Assembly (NCBI GenBank): GCA_002457675.1
Contig: NTKK01000001.1
Span: 62,001 to 126,000, forward strand
DNA: 64,000 nucleotides
From: Bacteroidetes bacterium MED-G17
GTDB taxonomy: Bacteria; Bacteroidota; Bacteroidia; NS11-12g; UBA9320
Reading direction: 5' to 3'
How positions within the stretch are numbered: position 1 is the stretch's first letter; each line of letters begins with the position of its first letter. The notes below the pieces were generated by a model that was not told the origin of the DNA, made no database searches, and worked only from the letters and a program-made list of their open reading frames with translations. Shown here one piece after another: positions 28,317 to 37,730 of the stretch. The position numbers and the translations under genes were made by a program.

Positions 28317-29528
28317 TTAGAATGAGGCATTTTTTGGTGCATTAATACTGGGATAGATGGAGAGTAAAAAACCTAGAGCCAAATTACTTAGCAAAACTAT
28401 GAGAATATCTCTGGGGATTATTTTTACGGGATAATAATCCACAACGGCACCTTCTAATTTCAATAAGCCAAAATATTGATGGGCGAGAAGTAAAAGAAGA
28501 CCTAAAGAAAGTCCGCCAATGCCGCCCAAAAGAGAAACCAAAAAACCCTCTTTAAGGAATATTAATTGAATACTTCTATCACCCATCCCTAGACTTTTTA
28601 ATACGGCTAAATCATGTTTTTTCTCAAAAACAAGCATGCTTAGATTACCAATTAAATTAAAACCAGCAATTAGCAGAATGAAGGTCAAAATGGAAAAAGA
28701 AATCCATTTTTCTGATTTAAAGATTTTGTATAAGCTTCTGTTTTGTTCTTTTTGTGTTTCTACCCAAAATTGACTTCCAAAAATTTCTTTAAGGGCATTT
28801 TTGACCTTATGCAGTTGTTTTTTGTCACTTACCATGACTTCAACGGAACTAATGGCGTTCTTGTATCCAAATAATTTTCTTGCTTTGCTAAGTCCACAAA
28901 GTACGTAGGAGTCATCTATTTCTGGATGTATTTGAAAAATGCCACCAGTCCACAATTGGAGGTAGTTCAGGTTGTTCATTGGGTTTATCGAACGGTATGT
29001 TTTGGTCCTTTTTGGCACAAAAAATTCAACACTTCTAAATCCACTATTGACGCTGATCCCGAGGGAATTGGCCACACCTGATCCAAAAAGTGCTAGGTTT
29101 ACGCTGTCTTGTTGTAGGTCCAAACCACCCGCTATAATTGAAGAGTCAAAACCTCGTATTTCGAGAGCATTTTGTTGAATACCTTTTACTTGAACAACTT
29201 CTTGTCTTCCATTATACATAACTACTGCTTTATCTTCTAAAACAGAGGACCACACCTCGACGTCTTTTAGCAAATTCATTTTTTCTATTTGATTGGAATT
29301 TAGCTTGAATACTTTTTTTTCTTTATGGCTAATTTTTAACTCTGCGTCAAAATTATTCACCATTTGAGACACCAAATGCTCAAAGCCATTCATGGTGCTC
29401 AAAACAATAATTATGGCAAAAGCACCCACACCAAAACCGATCACAGAAATTCCCGAGATTAAATTTATAGCATGTGTACTTTTTTTAGAAAAAAGATATC
29501 GAAAGGCAATTAGGTCACTTAATGGCAT
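28317..29528 (-). CDS. FtsX/LolC-E-like ABC transporter permease
   Basis: A 403 aa inner-membrane permease of the MacB/FtsX/LolCE type: N-terminal helix in FSKKSTHAINLISGISVIGFGVGAFAIIIVLSTMNGFE, a large periplasmic domain (about 45-265), and three C-terminal helices including the LKSLGMGDRSIQLIFLKEGF coupling segment. LolC/E extracts lipoproteins from the inner membrane, and this Bacteroidota type is usually annotated that way, but no LolD ATPase is adjacent. ATG 29528 (MPLSDLIAFRYLFSKK) fits homologues better than an in-frame TTG six codons upstream, which would overlap yraN. Confidence 0.85.
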   Translation of the reverse strand: MPLSDLIAFRYLFSKKSTHAINLISGISVIGFGVGAFAIIIVLSTMNGFEHLVSQMVNNFDAELKISHKEKKVFKLNSNQIEKMNLLKDVEVWSSVLEDKAVVMYNGRQEVVQVKGIQQNALEIRGFDSSIIAGGLDLQQDSVNLALFGSGVANSLGISVNSGFRSVEFFVPKRTKTYRSINPMNNLNYLQLWTGGIFQIHPEIDDSYVLCGLSKARKLFGYKNAISSVEVMVSDKKQLHKVKNALKEIFGSQFWVETQKEQNRSLYKIFKSEKWISFSILTFILLIAGFNLIGNLSMLVFEKKHDLAVLKSLGMGDRSIQLIFLKEGFLVSLLGGIGGLSLGLLLLLAHQYFGLLKLEGAVVDYYPVKIIPRDILIVLLSNLALGFLLSIYPSINAPKNASF

Positions 29529-29539
29529 AAAAATTTTTT

Positions 29540-29896
29540 TTACCAAAAGGCATCTTTTATATGTTCTATTTTTTGTTGACTTTGGTTTTTAATTATCGAC
29601 ACAATATCAAAACGTATTTCAACTTGATAATTGTTCTGTTCAATGTAGGATTTCGCAGCTTCTTTGAGTTTTTCTTCTTTTTTAAAGTTTACGGAGTTTT
29701 CTGGCGGTCCAAATAGACCAGTTGTTCTCGTTTTAACTTCCACAAAGATGAGGGTTTCATTCTGCTTTGCAATAATATCAACTTCAAGGTGTTTGCTTCT
29801 CCAATTACAATGGGTAATTATATAGCCCTGTTTTTCTAAATAGCTTAGAGCAATTCTCTCACCACTTGCGCCTAGTATTTTATTTGATAGTGTCAT
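29540..29896 (-). CDS. YraN/UPF0102 family nuclease-fold protein
   Basis: A 118 aa protein of the UPF0102 family, with a restriction-endonuclease-like core: GERIALSYLEKQGY, then NWRSKHLEVDIIAKQNETLIFVEVKTR, where the D-(x)n-ExK residues are the presumed metal site. The family is widespread and poorly characterised; a role in DNA processing is suspected. Its first 17 bases overlap the end of the M20 amidohydrolase gene. Confidence 0.88.
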   Translation of the reverse strand: MTLSNKILGASGERIALSYLEKQGYIITHCNWRSKHLEVDIIAKQNETLIFVEVKTRTTGLFGPPENSVNFKKEEKLKEAAKSYIEQNNYQVEIRFDIVSIIKNQSQQKIEHIKDAFW

Positions 29897-31076
29897 CGGT
29901 ATTAAGCAATTTATACGCTTGCCACGCCATCATCTCAGCACCATGAATAAGGGCATCTTCGTCAATGTCAAAAGATGGTGTGTGCAAGTGACTAGTAATA
30001 CCCTTTTTTATATTTCTAATGCCACATCGATAAAAAACTGCCGGAATTTTTTGTGCATAAAAGGAAAAATCTTCTCCAGCTGGCCACAATTCTAAATCAT
30101 GTATTTGATTTTCAGGATAAAACTCTTGAGCATTCTTTTTTACCAGTTGATTCATTGGCTCATTATTTTCTAAAAAAGGATACCCTACTTTTATTTGAAC
30201 ATCTGCTTTACAGCCTAATGCCTCAGCCGTATTTTGGGCTATTTTTTTTATCCAGTCATGCGCTTCAAACCGCCATTCTTCGTCGTATGTCCTAAAAGTT
30301 CCAACCATTTCTACGAGGTCAGGAACAACATTGGTTGCTCCATTGGCAGTTACTTTTCCGAAAGAAAGCACGCTTGGAATAGCGGGTTTTGCTTTTCTAC
30401 TTACAACCTGTTGTAAGCTATTAATTACTTGTGCCATGCATGCCACTGGATCAGTTAAGGTATTTGGGTGAGCCCCGTGTCCCCCTTTGCCTTTAAGGGT
30501 GATATACACTTCGTCTGCACTTGCCATGTATAATCCAGAACGAAATCCAAAATGTCCAACATCCAATAAAGGCATGGTATGTTGGCCCAATATGAAATCA
30601 ACATCATCCAAAACACCTTCTTTAATCAAAAGACTCGCCCCACCAGGTATTTTTTCTTCGCCGGGTTGGAAAATAAATTTTATCTGACCTGTCAATTCAT
30701 CTCCGATTTCTGTTAATGCTTTTAGTGCGCCTAGTAGCCATGTTGTATGTACATCATGACCGCAAGCATGCATAATTCCTTTATTTTTTGAGGTATAGCT
30801 TGTATTATTACTTTCAACAATAGGTAAGGCATCAATATCGGCCCTTAGAGCCAAAGTTTTTCCAATATTTGGCTTGCCCAAGTAACCTACCACACCAGTT
30901 TTGGCCATACGTTTGTAGCTAAGTCCCATATTATCAAGCTGTTTTTCAATAAAATTAGCCGTTTCATATTCTTCAAAACTTAATTCTGGATTTCTGTGAA
31001 TATGATGTCGTATATTTTGCATTTCCAAAAAATGACTTTTGATAATTTGGCGAATACTTTTTTGAATTTTAGACAT
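29880..31076 (-). CDS. M20 family metal-dependent amidohydrolase
   Basis: A 398 aa M20D peptidase/aminoacylase-type enzyme (HipO/N-acyl-L-amino acid amidohydrolase group). It shows RHHIHRNPELSFEEYETA, LRADIDALPI, the HACGHDVHTTWLLGA metal motif, FIFQPGEEKIPGGA with the catalytic Glu pair, and the lid domain with GKGGHGAHP. C-terminal EDFSFYAQKIP carries a further conserved segment. It probably releases amino acids from N-acyl or amide substrates in the cytoplasm; the substrate is not deducible. No signal peptide. Confidence 0.9.
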   Translation of the reverse strand: MSKIQKSIRQIIKSHFLEMQNIRHHIHRNPELSFEEYETANFIEKQLDNMGLSYKRMAKTGVVGYLGKPNIGKTLALRADIDALPIVESNNTSYTSKNKGIMHACGHDVHTTWLLGALKALTEIGDELTGQIKFIFQPGEEKIPGGASLLIKEGVLDDVDFILGQHTMPLLDVGHFGFRSGLYMASADEVYITLKGKGGHGAHPNTLTDPVACMAQVINSLQQVVSRKAKPAIPSVLSFGKVTANGATNVVPDLVEMVGTFRTYDEEWRFEAHDWIKKIAQNTAEALGCKADVQIKVGYPFLENNEPMNQLVKKNAQEFYPENQIHDLELWPAGEDFSFYAQKIPAVFYRCGIRNIKKGITSHLHTPSFDIDEDALIHGAEMMAWQAYKLLNTDDTIK

Positions 31077-31083
31077 TATTACT

Positions 31084-31091
31084 CAAATTTA
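31084..31091 (-). promoter_or_regulatory. Candidate -7 promoter element for the M20 amidohydrolase
   Basis: On the minus strand TAAATTTG matches TAnnTTTG exactly and ends 7 bases before the start codon at 31076. No convincing -33 TTTG is found at the usual spacing, so confidence is low. Confidence 0.27.
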
Positions 31092-31116
31092 TATTACAAA
31101 TCCTAATATTGATTTA

Positions 31117-33078
31117 TTGATTGCTTCGAATACCATACAAGAGATTTTGGATGCCGCCCATATTGAGGAAGTTGTAGGGGAATATATGACTTTAAAAAAA
31201 GCTGGTTCGGGTTTGAAAGGTCTATGTCCTTTTCATGGAGAAAAAACACCTTCTTTTTCGGTTTCACCGGCCAAAGGTATTTATAAATGTTTTGGTTGTG
31301 GCAAGGCTGGTAACGCAGTAAATTTTGTAATGGAGCATGATGGATTGTCTTACCCCGAAGCACTTCGATTGCTTGCCCAACGATACAATATTCAAATTGT
31401 AGAAGATACCAATTACGATGTGGACGCACAGTCTGAACTTGCGCAAGAAAAAGAAAGTATTATGTTGGCCCTACAATTTGCTGAAAAGCAATTTGTTCAA
31501 AATCTATTTCAAAACAACACACAATCCAAAGTAGCCTTGGCCTATTTTAAAGAACGTGGTTTACAGAAAAATACAATTAAAGACTTCGCATTAGGTTTTG
31601 CAACCGTAGGGTGGGAAAATTTGATTACCCAAGCAACAGAAAGTGGGTATAATTTAGACATTTTTTTTAAGGCTGGCTTAATAAAGAAAAGACAATCAGT
31701 GGAGGAAAATAAGCAATCAACTTTTTTTGACGTATTTAGAAACAGGCTCATGTTTCCAATCTCCAATGTTTCAGGCAAAACAGTAGGTTTTGGTGGAAGA
31801 ATAATAGTGCCTAGCGAGAAAGAACCAAAATACCTCAATTCGCCTGATGGTGTAGTTTATGATAAGAGTAAATTACTGTATGGTCTTGATTTGGCCAAAA
31901 ATTTTATAAAGCAAAATGACGAATGCTACTTAGTTGAAGGATATATGGATGTTATTATGTTACACCAAAATGGATTTAAAAATGTTGTGGCTTCCGCAGG
32001 TACCTCTTTGACAGAGCAACAGGTTAAACAGATCAGAAGATTTACCAAAAACATTAGTATTTTATTTGACGGAGATAAGGCAGGAATAAATGCCGCACAA
32101 AGGGCAATAGATGTTGTTCTTGAAAATGATTGTAATGCTAGGGTAGTTGAATTGCCAGAAGGTGAAGATCCTGATTCATTGTGCAAAAATTTAGGATTTT
32201 CTGGGTTCGAGAATTATTTAGAAAATAATACGATGACTTGGCTAGATTTTAAAAAGAAAAAGTTTAATAAAAACCTTGATGATCCAATTCATAGGTCGAA
32301 GTTAACATCTGATTTGCTCCAAAGTATTGCCAAAATAAATGATTTGGTTACAAGAGGAATATTTGCACATGAATTAGCTAAAAAAATGAATCTGGATGAG
32401 CAAATGATGGCTCAGCAGATAAGAAAATACAGGTCTAGAGTGCTCAAAATTAGAGAAAACCCACACGCTGAAGAACGTCAAGAAATCCATTTACCTTCGG
32501 ATTATGAACATCTAAATAAAACATTAATAACGGATAAAAAATTTGCCCAAGAAGACTATTTAATTACCTCACTGCTTTATTACGGTAAGCTTCCATATGA
32601 CGTAGACGAAAATGTATCAGTAGCAAAATTTATTCAAAAAGATCTCGATGAAGAAGGTTTTGAGTTTGAATTACCCCTATTGAAAAAGATATACCAAGAG
32701 GTAAAAAATCAGATGAATAAAGAACAAATCTTGGAAGATAGATTCTTCATACAACATCCAGATTTGGAAATAAGTAGTTATGCTTCGGACAAGTTGGCAA
32801 ATAAAGAGTTCTATAAAATCTCAAACTTTTGGTGGGATTTTGCAGAGAAAAAAATTCGAGTTCCGGACGAAAACTACCTTGCTGACGTAAACAACTCTTT
32901 GTATTATTTCAAGTGGAGTAAATTGCTCAAAATTAAATTAGAAAACCAAGAAAAATTAGAAAACGCGATTGATGAGGAGCAAATAGAGCAGTACCTTCTT
33001 ATTGACCACAATCTAAGCAGATTACAGGAAAGATTTGCCCAAGACCATGGTATTGTAATATTACCAGATTTTGATTGA
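31117..33078 (+). CDS. dnaG: DNA primase
   Basis: A 653 aa primase that makes RNA primers at replication forks. The CHC2 zinc finger is clear (C37, H40, C58, C61 in LCPFHGEKTPSF and YKCFGCGKAGN). The Toprim domain has the Glu in YLVEGYMDVIML and the DxD-like LFDGDKAGINAA. A C-terminal region for helicase contact follows. The start is TTG: it gives MIASNTIQEILDAAHIEEVVG, which matches the usual MI(P)xxxIxxI beginning, and no in-frame ATG lies nearby. It diverges from the M20 gene with a 40-base gap. Confidence 0.96.
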   Translation: MIASNTIQEILDAAHIEEVVGEYMTLKKAGSGLKGLCPFHGEKTPSFSVSPAKGIYKCFGCGKAGNAVNFVMEHDGLSYPEALRLLAQRYNIQIVEDTNYDVDAQSELAQEKESIMLALQFAEKQFVQNLFQNNTQSKVALAYFKERGLQKNTIKDFALGFATVGWENLITQATESGYNLDIFFKAGLIKKRQSVEENKQSTFFDVFRNRLMFPISNVSGKTVGFGGRIIVPSEKEPKYLNSPDGVVYDKSKLLYGLDLAKNFIKQNDECYLVEGYMDVIMLHQNGFKNVVASAGTSLTEQQVKQIRRFTKNISILFDGDKAGINAAQRAIDVVLENDCNARVVELPEGEDPDSLCKNLGFSGFENYLENNTMTWLDFKKKKFNKNLDDPIHRSKLTSDLLQSIAKINDLVTRGIFAHELAKKMNLDEQMMAQQIRKYRSRVLKIRENPHAEERQEIHLPSDYEHLNKTLITDKKFAQEDYLITSLLYYGKLPYDVDENVSVAKFIQKDLDEEGFEFELPLLKKIYQEVKNQMNKEQILEDRFFIQHPDLEISSYASDKLANKEFYKISNFWWDFAEKKIRVPDENYLADVNNSLYYFKWSKLLKIKLENQEKLENAIDEEQIEQYLLIDHNLSRLQERFAQDHGIVILPDFD

Positions 33079-33083
33079 GCAAT

Positions 33084-33962
33084 TCATTTATTCAGTAAGA
33101 AAGTGATAGAACCAGCATGCGAAATGAATGCTTTTCTGAAGCGCACTAATTCTCCGTCTATCTGACCCGAAACTTTAGAATTAAATTGTATTTCAAAGGA
33201 ATTTTCTTGAAAATGTTTTACCACAGAAAGGCTTGTATGTTTTCCTTTTTTTGCCTTTTGAATATTCACTATTCTTTTTAGGCCACTAATTTTTTTAATA
33301 ATATACAAATTCAGTAAGTGGTCATCAACTTGCGCATTTGGTGCTATATTAAAACCATTGCCAAAGAAGGCACCATTTGCCAAAGTAAGCATAAATGTAG
33401 AACTGCTATACATGCGTTGCCCTTTTGAGAAAACTTCAGCTTCAAATTCTTTAAAAGTCAAAATATTATTTATGATGGCCAAATAATATTTCCACTTATG
33501 TGGCCAAGCGATGGCAAAATTTTTATGGGTATCAGCAGCAACAGCACCATCAAAACCAAAACCTAGGGCATTTAGAAAGTAATCACCATTTAATGACCAT
33601 AAATCAACTTTTTTTTCAAAGCCATAGAGCATGGCTTTTTGCCAATCGTATTTTTTGAACATACGGACAAAATCATTCCCAGTTCCAATGGGAATAACAT
33701 GCCACAAATATTGTTTCACGTCTATCCCTGAATTAAGCACTTCACTCATTGTACCATCGCCTCCAGCTATAGCAAGAATTTTAAATACATCTGATTCTAT
33801 AAAATCTTTTATCCCTTTAAAATCCTTGGGCTTTTGCGTGTAATATATTTCAAAAGAATACGGAGAATCAACAAAAAAGTCCTTCAGATAAACAAGCTTT
33901 TCTTCATTAACTCCTCCACCAGATTTTGGGTTAATAATAAGTGCAAGTTTTGGCACAATCAA
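33084..33962 (-). CDS. Diacylglycerol kinase-family lipid kinase (YegS/DagK type)
   Basis: A 292 aa kinase with the DAGK catalytic domain: ALIINPKSGGGVNEE at the N-terminus, the nucleotide-binding GGDGTMSEVLNSG, PIGTGNDFVRM, and FGFDGAVAADTHKN. The C-terminal domain ends with QFNSKVSGQIDGELV, typical of YegS/BmrU proteins. It phosphorylates a lipid such as diacylglycerol; the true substrate is unknown. Possible starts are TTG 33962 or GTG 33956; both give the same fold. It is convergent with dnaG with a 5-base gap and divergent from kmo. Confidence 0.88.
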   Translation of the reverse strand: MIVPKLALIINPKSGGGVNEEKLVYLKDFFVDSPYSFEIYYTQKPKDFKGIKDFIESDVFKILAIAGGDGTMSEVLNSGIDVKQYLWHVIPIGTGNDFVRMFKKYDWQKAMLYGFEKKVDLWSLNGDYFLNALGFGFDGAVAADTHKNFAIAWPHKWKYYLAIINNILTFKEFEAEVFSKGQRMYSSSTFMLTLANGAFFGNGFNIAPNAQVDDHLLNLYIIKKISGLKRIVNIQKAKKGKHTSLSVVKHFQENSFEIQFNSKVSGQIDGELVRFRKAFISHAGSITFLLNK

Positions 33963-33996
33963 AGATAATTTCTTTAAGAATAGTTAAGATTGTAAT

Positions 33997-35322
33997 ATGG
34001 AAAAAATTGCGGTAGTAGGTGCAGGCTTAGCGGGTTCTTTAATTTCAGTTTTTTTGGCAAGGCGAGGATTTAAAGTCGATGTTTTTGAACGTCGTTCTGA
34101 TATGAGAAATATCCAACAAAGTGCAGGAAGAAGCATCAACCTTGCTTTGAGTACAAGAGGCATAAAAGCATTAAAAAAGGCTGGAGTGGCAGAAAAAATT
34201 TTGAAACATGCATTGCCCATGCACGGACGGATGATGCATGAAGTAAATGGGGAATTAAAATATCAACCGTATGGGAAAGATGGTCAATATATAAACTCTA
34301 TTTCTAGAAGACTATTAAATGTTGAGTTGATGAATCTTGCTGAAGATTTTGAGAACGTTTCTATGTATTTTGAACACAAGTGCTTAAATGTAGATTTTGA
34401 AAATACCCAGTTGACCTTCCAAACTAATATGGGTAAAAAAACAGAATCATATAGCAGTATAATTGGCTCAGATGGAGCTTTTAGTGCTTTGAGGATGGCC
34501 ATGCAAACATCTGGTAGATTCAATTTTTCTCAAGATTATTTGCCACACGGCTACAAGGAATTAAATATTCCACCCAAAAGTGGTCAGGCTCAAATGGATA
34601 TTAATTCATTACACATATGGCCGAGGGGTGAATTTATGCTCATTGCATTGCCTAACCCAGACAACACCTTTACCTGCACGCTGTTCTTACCCTTTGAGGG
34701 AGTAGACGGTTTTGATAACCTGAAAGGTGACGATGAGGTTATTAGGTTTTTCCAAAAATATTTTTCAGATGCACAAGATCTTATGCCCAATCTTTTGGAT
34801 GAGTTCAAAAGTAATCCAACCAGTAATTTGGTAACAGTGCGCTGTTACCCTTGGGTAAAAGAAAAAGTTGCTTTAATGGGTGATGCAAGTCATGCTATAG
34901 TACCCTTCTATGGTCAAGGAATGAATAGTTCTTTCGAAGATTGTGTGATTTTAGATGATATGATGGAAAAATATTTACCTAATTGGGATAAAGTATTTGA
35001 TGCTTATCAAGAAGAAAGAAAGCCAAATGCAGATGCAATTGCCGATTTGGCATTGCAAAATTTTATTGAGATGAGAGATTTGGTAGGAGATAAAGATTTT
35101 CTTTATCAGAAAAAAATTGAACATCGTTTATGTTCCTTATATCCTGAACAATTTAAATCTCAATATGAGTTGGTTACTTTCTCCAACCAACCTTATCATG
35201 AAGCGTTAAATAAAGGTCAACATAATACAGAGTTGGTACAAAAAATAATTAAAGAAAATCTGGAACATAAAATTGAAGAGAGAGATTTTATGGAGAGTTT
35301 TTTAGCTCAAAGAGACTTGTAA
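33997..35322 (+). CDS. kmo: Kynurenine 3-monooxygenase
   Basis: A 441 aa FAD-dependent hydroxylase converting L-kynurenine to 3-hydroxykynurenine in aerobic tryptophan breakdown. It has the GxGxxG FAD fold (VVGAGLAGSLISVFLARRG), the KMO-like RSINLALSTRGIKALKKAGV and GRMMHEVNGELKYQPYG, and the second FAD motif VALMGDASHAIVPFYGQGMN. The C-terminus is hydrophilic without the membrane anchor of the eukaryotic enzyme. No kynureninase or tryptophan dioxygenase lies in the window. The last 21 bases overlap the convergent rdgB gene. Confidence 0.92.
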   Translation: MEKIAVVGAGLAGSLISVFLARRGFKVDVFERRSDMRNIQQSAGRSINLALSTRGIKALKKAGVAEKILKHALPMHGRMMHEVNGELKYQPYGKDGQYINSISRRLLNVELMNLAEDFENVSMYFEHKCLNVDFENTQLTFQTNMGKKTESYSSIIGSDGAFSALRMAMQTSGRFNFSQDYLPHGYKELNIPPKSGQAQMDINSLHIWPRGEFMLIALPNPDNTFTCTLFLPFEGVDGFDNLKGDDEVIRFFQKYFSDAQDLMPNLLDEFKSNPTSNLVTVRCYPWVKEKVALMGDASHAIVPFYGQGMNSSFEDCVILDDMMEKYLPNWDKVFDAYQEERKPNADAIADLALQNFIEMRDLVGDKDFLYQKKIEHRLCSLYPEQFKSQYELVTFSNQPYHEALNKGQHNTELVQKIIKENLEHKIEERDFMESFLAQRDL

Positions 35323-35883
35323 ATGAGCAATCAACTTTTTAAAAGCAAGCGCTCTATGGCTGATAGTATTTTTCTCTTCTAGGCGCATTTCAGCAAAACT
35401 TTTTTTGAAACCATTGGGCATAAATATGGGATCATATCCAAAACCTTGGGTCCCTCTTTTTTCGTGGAGGATGAGTCCTTCAACTTTGCCTTCAAAAAAG
35501 ATTGTTTGGTTTTGGTGTATATAACAAATTGAAGTTCTAAATTGTGCTTTTCTGTTAGTTTTACCTTTTAATTTATGAAGTAAAAGAGCCATATTTTTTT
35601 TCTGGTCTTTTTGCTCTCCTGCATACCTGGCGCTTCTAACACCTGGTTCTCCATGCAAGGTTTCAACTTCTAGCCCAGTATCGTCAGCAAAGCAAGGGAT
35701 TTGAAATTTTTTCCAAATATATTTTGCTTTCAATGCTGCATTCCCTTCAAGTGTTTTTGCTGTTTCAGGAATATCTTCAACTACGTTTAATTCAGCAAGG
35801 CCAATAAGAAGGATATTTTTTGGCATCATACCTTGAATTTCCTTCACCTTGTTTGGATTTTGTGTAGCAAATAAAATCTTCAT
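35302..35883 (-). CDS. RdgB/HAM1 family non-canonical purine NTP pyrophosphatase
   Basis: A 193 aa house-cleaning enzyme hydrolysing dITP, ITP and XTP to monophosphates. Typical motifs: FATQNPNKVKEIQGM at the N-terminus, CFADDTGLEVETLHGEPGVRSARYAG, and TQGFGYDPIFMPNGFKKSFAEM ... ISHRALAF at the C-terminus. Length is normal. The start overlaps the gpmI stop by 4 bases, so they share a transcript. Confidence 0.94.
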   Translation of the reverse strand: MKILFATQNPNKVKEIQGMMPKNILLIGLAELNVVEDIPETAKTLEGNAALKAKYIWKKFQIPCFADDTGLEVETLHGEPGVRSARYAGEQKDQKKNMALLLHKLKGKTNRKAQFRTSICYIHQNQTIFFEGKVEGLILHEKRGTQGFGYDPIFMPNGFKKSFAEMRLEEKNTISHRALAFKKLIAHLQVSLS

Positions 35884-37397
35884 TGTACCAAAGATTTGCC
35901 GTTCATTTCTTCGGGCATGGGAATATTTAAGAGATGCAAAATTGTTGGGGCAATATCTGCCAAGATACCTTGAGAGGCTATCTTTTTTACCTTTGAGCTA
36001 ATTACAAAATATGGCACCAAATTGGTTGTATGTGATGTATTTGGTGATCCATCTTCATTTTTTGTTTTTTCAGCATTTCCGTGGTCAGCTGTTATGAAAA
36101 ATTGGTAGCCCAATTTTGTGCCTTGTTCAACAATTTCTTTTAAACAAGAATCTACTACTTCTATGGCTTTTACAATGGCATCATATACGCCAGTGTGCCC
36201 CACCATATCAGGATTGGCATAATTTAGACAAACAAAATCAGGTAATTCGTGCAATTTTTTTAAGACCAGTTTGGTTAATCTCTGTGCGCTCATTTCAGGT
36301 TGTAAATCATAGGTTGCAACTTTTGGGGAATTGGCCAAAATTCTTTCTTCAAATGGAAAAGCGATTTCTCTTCCACCGGACAAAAAGAAAGTTACATGCG
36401 GATATTTTTCAGTTTCTGCAGCTCTAATCTGGCTTTTTTTATGGGAGGAAAGGACCTCACCAAGAGTATTTTTTAGGTCTTCTCTCTCAAAGAACACAGA
36501 AATGTTTTCGAAGTTTTTGTCATATTCTGTAAAGGTAAAATAGCTTGTTTTTACTTGTTTGATTTCAAATTCACCAAAAGATTCTTGAGTAAGTGCTTGG
36601 GTAATTTGACGAGCTCTATCTGTCCTAAAGTTAAAACAAATGACTACATCTCCCTCGGATAATTTATAATTGCTATGATGCATATTTAAGGAAATAGGTT
36701 TTAAAAATTCGTCTGTCTCTCCTTTTTGGTATCTAGATTTTATAGCCTTTAGAGGATCGTTAAAAATTTCTCCCTCACCATGGGCAAGAAGACGATATGC
36801 TTTCTCTGTTCTTTCCCATCTATTATCTCTATCCATAGCGTAATAACGGCCACAAATAGTTGCCAATCTAGATTGACCAATATTTTTATTTTTTAAGAGT
36901 TTTGCAACAAAATCTAGACCGCTTTTTGGGGCTGTATCTCGTCCATCTGTAAAAGCGTGAATAAGGGTCTGTTTGTCTAATTCTTCTTCTTTCAAAAGCG
37001 CCAATAAACTGTGAAGATGAGATTGATGGCTGTGAACTCCACCATCAGATAATAAACCCATGAGGTGTATTTTCTTTTTGGGTTCGTTTTTGAGTTCTTT
37101 TATGATTGACTTCCAAAGAGGTTTTTGTTCAAAAGTTTGTTCTTCAAATGACTTGTTTATGCGCGCTAACATTTGGTATACAATTCTTCCTGCACCAATA
37201 TTCATATGCCCTACTTCTGAATTTCCCATTTGCCCTTTCGGTAGTCCTACATTTTCTCCATGGGTAATTAATGTGCCATTTGGTAAATTTTCAAACAGAG
37301 AATCTACAAATGGTGTTTTTGCTTGATGTATGGCGTCTGAAAAATCTTTTTTCCCGAGGCCCCATCCATCCAAAATGATTAGTATTGCTTTGTTCAA
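35880..37397 (-). CDS. gpmI: 2,3-bisphosphoglycerate-independent phosphoglycerate mutase
   Basis: A ~505 aa Mn-dependent glycolytic enzyme of the alkaline phosphatase superfamily that interconverts 3- and 2-phosphoglycerate. Visible: the metal Asp in ILIILDGWGLG, the catalytic Ser in GNSEVGHMNIGAGR, AFTDGRDTAPKSG, and CLNYANPDMVGHTGVYDA with TADHGNAEK at the C-terminus. There is no ATG near the N-terminus; a TTG at 37397 giving MNKAILIILDGWG (or one codon earlier) fits best. This leaves only about 6 bases before the divergent MazG-like gene starts. Confidence 0.95.
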   Translation of the reverse strand: MNKAILIILDGWGLGKKDFSDAIHQAKTPFVDSLFENLPNGTLITHGENVGLPKGQMGNSEVGHMNIGAGRIVYQMLARINKSFEEQTFEQKPLWKSIIKELKNEPKKKIHLMGLLSDGGVHSHQSHLHSLLALLKEEELDKQTLIHAFTDGRDTAPKSGLDFVAKLLKNKNIGQSRLATICGRYYAMDRDNRWERTEKAYRLLAHGEGEIFNDPLKAIKSRYQKGETDEFLKPISLNMHHSNYKLSEGDVVICFNFRTDRARQITQALTQESFGEFEIKQVKTSYFTFTEYDKNFENISVFFEREDLKNTLGEVLSSHKKSQIRAAETEKYPHVTFFLSGGREIAFPFEERILANSPKVATYDLQPEMSAQRLTKLVLKKLHELPDFVCLNYANPDMVGHTGVYDAIVKAIEVVDSCLKEIVEQGTKLGYQFFITADHGNAEKTKNEDGSPNTSHTTNLVPYFVISSKVKKIASQGILADIAPTILHLLNIPMPEEMNGKSLVQ

Positions 37398-37403
37398 CAA
37401 ATT

Positions 37404-37730
37404 ATGAAAATTTCTGAGGCACAAATAAAGGTAGATAAGTGGATAAAAACGATTGGTGTAAGATATTTTGGTGAATTAACCAATACAGCCATTCTGATGG
37501 AAGAGGTAGGAGAATTGGCACGCTTAATGGCGCGTATTTATGGCGATCAAAGTTTTAAGAACAATGAAGATAAAAAGAATTTATCAGATGAAATGGCTGA
37601 TGTTCTATGGGTACTAATATGTATGGCCAATCAAACCGGTGTTGATTTAACAAAAGCATTTGAAGAAAACTTCGAGAAAAAAAACCAAAGAGATGCTCAA
37701 CGGCATAAAAATAATTCGAAATTGATGTAA
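37404..37730 (+). CDS. MazG-like nucleotide pyrophosphohydrolase
   Basis: A 108 aa all-alpha NTP pyrophosphatase of the MazG/dUTPase superfamily. The metal-binding motifs EEVGELARLMAR (ExxE) and DEMADVLWVLICMANQTGVDL (ExxD) are intact. Such single-domain forms hydrolyse nucleoside triphosphates to monophosphates, often damaged ones. It diverges from gpmI, with rdgB nearby, which has a related cleansing role. It abuts the convergent secreted protein gene with no gap. Confidence 0.85.
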   Translation: MKISEAQIKVDKWIKTIGVRYFGELTNTAILMEEVGELARLMARIYGDQSFKNNEDKKNLSDEMADVLWVLICMANQTGVDLTKAFEENFEKKNQRDAQRHKNNSKLM

